The notes beneath the pieces are model-generated. The model ran no database searches, had not been told where the DNA came from, and worked only from the letters and a program-made list of their open reading frames with translations. A DNA stretch of 64,000 nt, from contig NW_019091391.1 in NCBI RefSeq assembly GCF_001949145.1, positions 1,524,628 to 1,588,627 on the forward strand, written 5' to 3'. This DNA is from Acanthaster planci (taxonomy: Eukaryota > Echinodermata > Asteroidea > Valvatida > Acanthasteridae). Below are positions 61,401-64,000 of this stretch, piece by piece. Position numbers and translations under genes: made by a program. Numbering within the stretch: the first letter of the stretch is position 1; every line of letters begins with the position of its first letter.

Positions 61401-62884
61401 ATGAGATTGGGAAGTTGGGTTGCCATGGCAATTAGCAATGCAAGCACTGGAAGACAAGGTAAAGACCAAATTTTTCCTATAATAGAAACAGCATGGCCTC
61501 CTCATTTCTGAGCCCTCTACATTTATCTAAAAGATCAAAAGCGTTCCGATATAGAAACTGTAAGAGGAACAAGTGATAAACATGTTGCTTTCATACTGGG
61601 CTGACTAGACCCCTCCCCGAAGTTTTTGACACACCTCCCAAGGTCACAATCTCAGGAAATCATAAGACTGAACTGACCCTCACTGATGTTTTGGGGTTTT
61701 TTGTTTAGTTTAGTAATGCAGGCGGGCATATCCAAGTGATCTCATGTTTTGTGTCGTGGACCCGTACTTACGAGACATAGCATTTTTCACGGTTGTTGAG
61801 GATATCTCTGGGGTCAATCAGGGAGAACACAACTCATGTGTTAATGAACCGTTTGCCGTTTTGAACGAACAGAAAACTGTGTCTATTCAACGCAATGATC
61901 CAACTTGAGAAGTTCCACAGTGTAATGACTACAGTTTCCAATTTTTTTCTAAAACAAAACAAAACGGGCAAATCATGCCTTTGATTTGAAAATATGCCCC
62001 ATATTGTCTTGAATGTTTGATTTTTCTCCTTTATAACTGAACAATACTTCATCTGCCCAACACAATAAGCCTTTTGCAAATTAACTTTGACCCAAATCTG
62101 GTACACTGAGTTCTTTAAATTCACGTGAACATAACAATTTGAATTCTCCTTACTTAAACCACTGTTGCTATACCTCATGATTCAGGGCAAGCTTTTGCTT
62201 AGTTACATAAGAGATGCCTTGCAACAATACACTGTTCTCAATGGATAAGAAGGGTACAAAGGAACCAGTCCATTCCAGAGATGGTGGTCGCTATGCGAAA
62301 GCTTGCCCTGAATCACGAGGTATAGCAACAGTGTGTTTAGTCTGGGGATTTTAAATCGTAATGTTTATGTGCAGTCAGATAACTCCGTGCACCAAATTTT
62401 ATTCAAATTTAACTTGCACTGGTTAATAGACCGTATTTGCGGCGTCCCCAATTTCAGTCGTATTCCTGAATGTACAGTATTAATTTTAAACCCGTAATGG
62501 GATGGTACCAGGTTTTTTGGGGGGTCAGAATGAAATTGTAGAATATAGTCTGGTTCGTTGAATTTAACGTTTTCCAATAAATACACTACGTTGGAGAAGA
62601 TGACTGAAATTGGGGACGCCATGAATACGGTCTATTCACACCGGATATCAAAATATTCACTGGAATACACCCGGTTGATAGTTGACAATAAAATGGCAAA
62701 TGATGCTTTCTTTATACAAAATGTGACTTGCCAGGCTAGTGTCATTAGAGGTAGCTCAACAGAGCTTGGCGATTGTTCTAGGCTTACTAAATAATATACT
62801 GCTTTGATAAATAAAAGAGAATAAACGTTTCGAGTACTTACTGGAAAAGTTCCTGGTGGCCAGCATAGTTGTCAAAATGGCTCC
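37291..62884 (-). CDS. CAMK2: calcium/calmodulin-dependent protein kinase II, C-terminal half (linker and hub), partial gene
   Basis: Cytosolic Ser/Thr kinase that assembles into dodecamers through its C-terminal hub and decodes Ca2+ signals. Constitutive exons on the - strand, in order: 62842-62884, 45540-45620, 45117-45192, 43899-43993, 38315-38429, 37291-37408, with cassette exon 61772-61807 and possible microexons between. Sizes 43, 76, 95 and 115 nt equal those I recall for vertebrate CaMKII exons. The protein runs [14 protein letters not shown] (end of the calmodulin-binding segment, with the Thr305/306 pair), an acidic linker, then the hub: [73 protein letters not shown], ending SGSPSAPNK and stop. 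The kinase domain and first half of the regulatory segment are beyond 64000. Convergent with the GPCR gene. Confidence 0.96.
37409..38314 (-). other. last CaMKII intron (906 bp) with inverted-word repeat
   Basis: GT/AG intron. At about 37770-38010 it carries many inverted actc/gagt words (e.g. ctctacatagag; aaaccactct against agtggttt) like a decayed MITE. No other exon seen. Confidence 0.7.
38315..38429 (-). CDS. CAMK2: CaMKII hub exon (115 nt)
   Basis: Phase 1 in, phase 2 out. Reads [20 protein letters not shown] then [17 protein letters not shown], the core beta-sheet of the association domain. Acceptor tggcttttgcctttgcag, donor GACCG|GTGAGC. The first intron bases make TGA in frame, so retention ends the protein one residue after Asp. 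Confidence 0.97.
39528..39746. mobile_element. foldback (MITE-like) element, arms about 87 and 102 bp
   Basis: 39528-39614 and the reverse complement of 39645-39746 both run gtggaaagg(t/c)ttgcggtagc, tatctctta, gagtatgtgtggttctgaaaag and gggagtatactcaac, around a 30-nt loop. The right arm has an extra copy of a ~16-bp word (tatctcttatgagta), a local duplication. Would fold to a long hairpin RNA. Confidence 0.9.
41509..41564. repeat. 24-bp minisatellite (12-bp sub-period), open in several frames
   Basis: Two and a half copies of tcctgtcacgagtccagtca-type units. Because 24 is a multiple of three, + frames read SPVTRPVT or CHESSHKT repeats and - frames read DRSCDWTR or LVTG repeats. It lies within a CaMKII intron; no exon is supported. 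Confidence 0.9.
43899..43993 (-). CDS. CAMK2: CaMKII hub exon (95 nt)
   Basis: Phase 2 in, phase 1 out; reads [17 protein letters not shown] then [14 protein letters not shown]. Acceptor cctgctgctttcag, donor GACAACG|GTAGGT. Matches the FEPEALGNLVEG signature of the family. Confidence 0.97.
44100..44300 (+). mobile_element. SINE-like dispersed repeat
   Basis: Contains ggtttgattttcgg (RNA polymerase III B-box-like) and a gggttttcctcccacctcta block. The latter resembles a ctccggtttcctcccac word that I recall from repeats in several marine animals. Class assignment from memory and inference; boundaries approximate. Confidence 0.4.
45117..45192 (-). CDS. CAMK2: CaMKII hub exon (76 nt)
   Basis: Phase 1 in, phase 2 out; reads [19 protein letters not shown] then GDFEGYT, the first hub helix. 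Acceptor gtcttcag, donor GGTTACAC|GTAAGG. Equivalent to the constitutive 76-nt exon of other animals. Confidence 0.97.
45540..45620 (-). CDS. CAMK2: CaMKII linker exon (81 nt)
   Basis: Phase 1 at both ends; reads [16 protein letters not shown] then [10 protein letters not shown]. The end corresponds to the KESSES...TTIEDEDVK linker of other CaMKIIs. Being 81 nt and symmetric it could itself be skipped. Donor GTCAAAG|GTACAT is fair; acceptor gcttcccaaagcag is short. Confidence 0.93.
46772..46792 (-). CDS. weak candidate 21-nt CaMKII linker microexon
   Basis: Strong acceptor (gcgcagttttttcag), 21 nt, phase 1/1, reading SSPSLK; donor CTGAAAA|GTAGAG is poor. A 27-nt alternative ends at 46766 with another poor donor. 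Fits linker composition but may be chance. Confidence 0.25.
48109..48124 (+). promoter_or_regulatory. CTCF-like motif
   Basis: CCACAAGAGGGCAGTG, very close to the CTCF core, inside a CaMKII intron. Confidence 0.45.
50024..50041 (-). CDS. CAMK2: candidate 18-nt CaMKII linker microexon
   Basis: Acceptor ccttgccgtcctcacacag and donor GAAAAGG|GTAAGC are both strong and only 18 nt apart. Phase 1/1 reading adds an Arg or Gly codon plus ESQEK, in keeping with the hydrophilic linker and with the ESQES of the next exon. Phase 0 would read GKVRKR but does not fit the neighbours. Confidence 0.5.
55618..55638 (-). CDS. CAMK2: candidate 21-nt CaMKII linker microexon
   Basis: Acceptor tttttttctcgtttgcatcctag is strong; donor ATCAG|GTTAGC is fair. 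21 nt, phase 1/1, reads SPQTKS, recalling the PQTNS words of vertebrate beta linkers. An Ser-Pro site would be added. Transcript support is lacking. Confidence 0.38.
55625..56480 (+). other. long purine-rich strand block inside CaMKII intron
   Basis: The + strand is strongly A/G-biased (roughly three quarters purine by eye) for about 850 bp, without a simple period. Open frames on both strands (e.g. 56182-56538) reflect this bias rather than a protein. On the transcribed - strand it is a very long polypyrimidine region just upstream of the 21-nt candidate exon, where splicing factors such as PTB could bind. Confidence 0.6.
57793..57948 (+). CDS. unexplained coding-like ORF or exon fragment
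   Basis: A 51-codon frame ending in TGA reads [20 protein letters not shown] and continues with [15 protein letters not shown] and [10 protein letters not shown]. Third codon positions are mostly C or G in an AT-rich intron, which is strong evidence of a coding past. It lies opposite to CaMKII. No start codon or firm acceptor (tttgag at 57788-57793 is possible). It may be the last exon of a nested gene or a relic of a retrocopy; family not recognised. Confidence 0.4.
   Translation, partial: DHLISYVSLYPNDTRAELTEDVHITPYTSCTFSILNYGLTKGIRRYGRVLY
61772..61807 (-). CDS. CAMK2: CaMKII linker cassette exon (36 nt)
   Basis: 36 nt, phase 1/1, reads [12 protein letters not shown]. Acceptor gttctccctgattgaccccag and donor GTCTC|GTAAGT are good. 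A Ser/Thr-rich segment directly after the calmodulin-binding exon is where CaMKII variable exons begin. Skipping it keeps the frame. Confidence 0.7.
62153..62340. mobile_element. MITE-like element, 45-bp inverted ends
   Basis: 62154-62198 and the reverse complement of 62295-62340 share actgttgctatacctc, tgattcagggcaagcttt with few mismatches. About 96 bp lie between. Non-coding. Confidence 0.85.
62425..62636. mobile_element. MITE-like element, 35-bp inverted arms
   Basis: 62425-62459 (aatagaccgtatt...ggcgtccccaatttcagtc) matches the reverse complement of 62602-62636 at all but three or so positions. Lies 200 bp from the 43-nt CaMKII exon. Confidence 0.85.
62842..62884 (-). CDS. CAMK2: CaMKII regulatory-segment exon (43 nt)
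   Basis: Reads [14 protein letters not shown], identical to the family: the C-terminal half of the calmodulin-binding helix with the Thr305/306 inhibitory autophosphorylation pair and Ser314. Acceptor gttttggattcgttcacag, donor TTTTCCA|GTAAGT, phase 0 in, phase 1 out. The preceding exon (FNARRKLK) is not in the window. Confidence 0.97.
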
Positions 62885-62965
62885 CTGTGAACGAATCCAA
62901 AACTTACTTCACTCATGTCACTGTTTACGCCCTGTGGGACTTTCCAAACACCAAATAAATTAAAA

Positions 62966-63380
62966 CAGGGTACTGACCAAGTGTGCGTTCAATCACTTTT
63001 TCACTCGCCGGGACTCCCGCGGAAATATGACAGTCAAATTCCATGAAATTTCCAGTATTTTCCAGGACTAAAATAAATGTATAATGGTTTCCAGACACCC
63101 AATGCCATTTCACACAGAAAAGGTGGTTGGTATAATGCACTAAAGACTGTCATAGCCACTAACTAACTGACGAGGAGCGCCTGTAAAATTATCATTATTC
63201 TGTTATTGCATCAAAAGAAGCCCATTAAATATAAGGCTGTAATGATTTGATTTCCAGGACTTTTTTTCATCTGACAACATGACTCCAGGATACCCTCCCC
63301 CCAAAAAAACCTTTCCATGACTCTTCAGGACAATTTTTTTACAGTATTTTTTATGATTTGCCATGACCGTTGGAACCCCA
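62966..63380 (+). mobile_element. hAT-like fragment, relative of 3474-3753
   Basis: Shares ordered blocks with the 3474 copy: ttccaggactaaaat, cacagaaaa, ttggtataat, gactgtcatagccact, gatttccaggactttttt, and the terminal ccatgaccgttggaacccc. Left end cagggt at 62966 is tentative. Confidence 0.55.
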
Positions 63381-63554
63381 CAACTCAACAAAATGTGGCT
63401 GCGTTCCGAAGTCACAACTTTGGCTACAGATGTCGTGTGTGGCTTTCCATAGATACATGTATGCATAGTATTTCTTGTTGCAGCCAGTTAAATTCAGACT
63501 TGGACTTATTCAACCACATTGGAAAACCGTCATGCGTGTACTTGGGTACGCCTC

Positions 63555-64000
63555 AATGGTGTCTTATTACTGACTAAGCCTTTTCTCACGTTGGCAGACA
63601 TCCAAGCCAACACTGTCATTCGTAAGTGAGAGGAAGATTCATGACAAACTGTCCTGCCTAAGGACACAATGCAACAAGTTGACAATGGTCAGATTTACAC
63701 TTTCATATGGGGGCATGCATTACTGGTGTCCTACTACCGACAGAATCTTCCTTCATGTTGGCAGTCATCTGAGCCAAACCTGCTCCACGTTTCCATGAGT
63801 GGATAGGATTCAACGTACGGCAAAGTGTCTTGCCTTTGGACACCATGCCACTTCGTAATTTGACAGCAGAGAGACTTGAGCGTTCATAGTTGGGCATTCC
63901 CTTGTGCCATTCAACCACCTGCGCCTTTAAGTTGGCAATTATCCAAACCAAGACTCCGCTCCCCGTTTGCAAACACTCATGAGAGGTTACAAACCAACTT
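63555..64000. repeat. degenerate tandem repeat, about 170-bp period
   Basis: ttggcag(a/t)catc(c/t) and related words recur near 63590, 63757 and 63934, each followed by ccaa(g/a)cc(a)aa. Two units also contain the ctgcctaaggacaca / cttgcctttggacacc word common in marine-invertebrate repeats. Array runs off the window end. Confidence 0.55.

Noticed and set aside
61370-61460. Possible 81-nt phase-1 - strand exon
   Set aside because: Hydrophobic product and weak GTAGTT donor.
1-64000. tRNA, rRNA, CRISPR, operon or phage features
   Set aside because: None seen; sequence is eukaryotic with GT/AG introns.

Overview
The window looks like nuclear DNA of a marine invertebrate deuterostome, most likely an echinoderm. 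The reasons are an AT-rich background with frequent ACATGTAC and AGGCCTAGGCCT strings, small exons with GT/AG introns of 0.1-10 kb, no operons, and dense debris of non-LTR retrotransposons, hAT-like fragments and foldback elements. Species cannot be fixed from the sequence alone. No prokaryotic feature, rRNA, tRNA or CRISPR array was seen.

Two genes are well supported. (1) A three-exon rhodopsin-family GPCR on the + strand (coding 20179-28606, 402 residues), with a TATA/CRE-like upstream region, a 6.7 kb first intron and a polyadenylation signal at 28820. It lacks several class A hallmarks: the disulfide cysteine of helix 3, a normal second extracellular loop, DRY (here DRH) and NPxxY (here NFLVY). 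(2) The 3' half of the Ca2+/calmodulin-dependent protein kinase II gene on the - strand (37291-62884). It covers the end of the calmodulin-binding segment, a variable linker with one firm, one likely and three weaker small phase-1 cassette exons, and the whole hub (association) domain to its stop codon. The kinase-domain exons lie beyond position 64000. The GPCR and CaMKII genes are convergent.

Layout. 1-9.6 kb: a weak candidate gene on the - strand (possible start at 9610, small acidic exon at 4956-5019, possible last exon near 1096-1340 with an apparent 2-nt frameshift), with a decayed non-LTR retrotransposon (5880-8265, - strand) between its pieces. 9.6-10.3 kb: possible divergent promoter with a CRE palindrome and a weak + strand exon. 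10.3-20 kb: a second reverse-transcriptase fragment (11070-11405), a 448-bp foldback element, a recent 288-bp tandem duplication, otherwise no recognised gene. 20-28.8 kb: GPCR. 28.8-37.3 kb: intergenic with foldback elements and CTCF-like motifs. 37.3-64 kb: CaMKII exons and introns, the introns holding foldbacks, hAT-like and SINE-like pieces, a purine-strand block and one unexplained coding-like + strand ORF (57793-57948).

The most interesting material is the CaMKII linker. The cassettes at 61.8, 55.6, 50.0 and 46.8 kb plus the 81-nt linker exon are all multiples of three in phase 1, so any combination would keep the hub in frame. Three of the four small ones are new calls made only from splice-site grammar and need transcript evidence.
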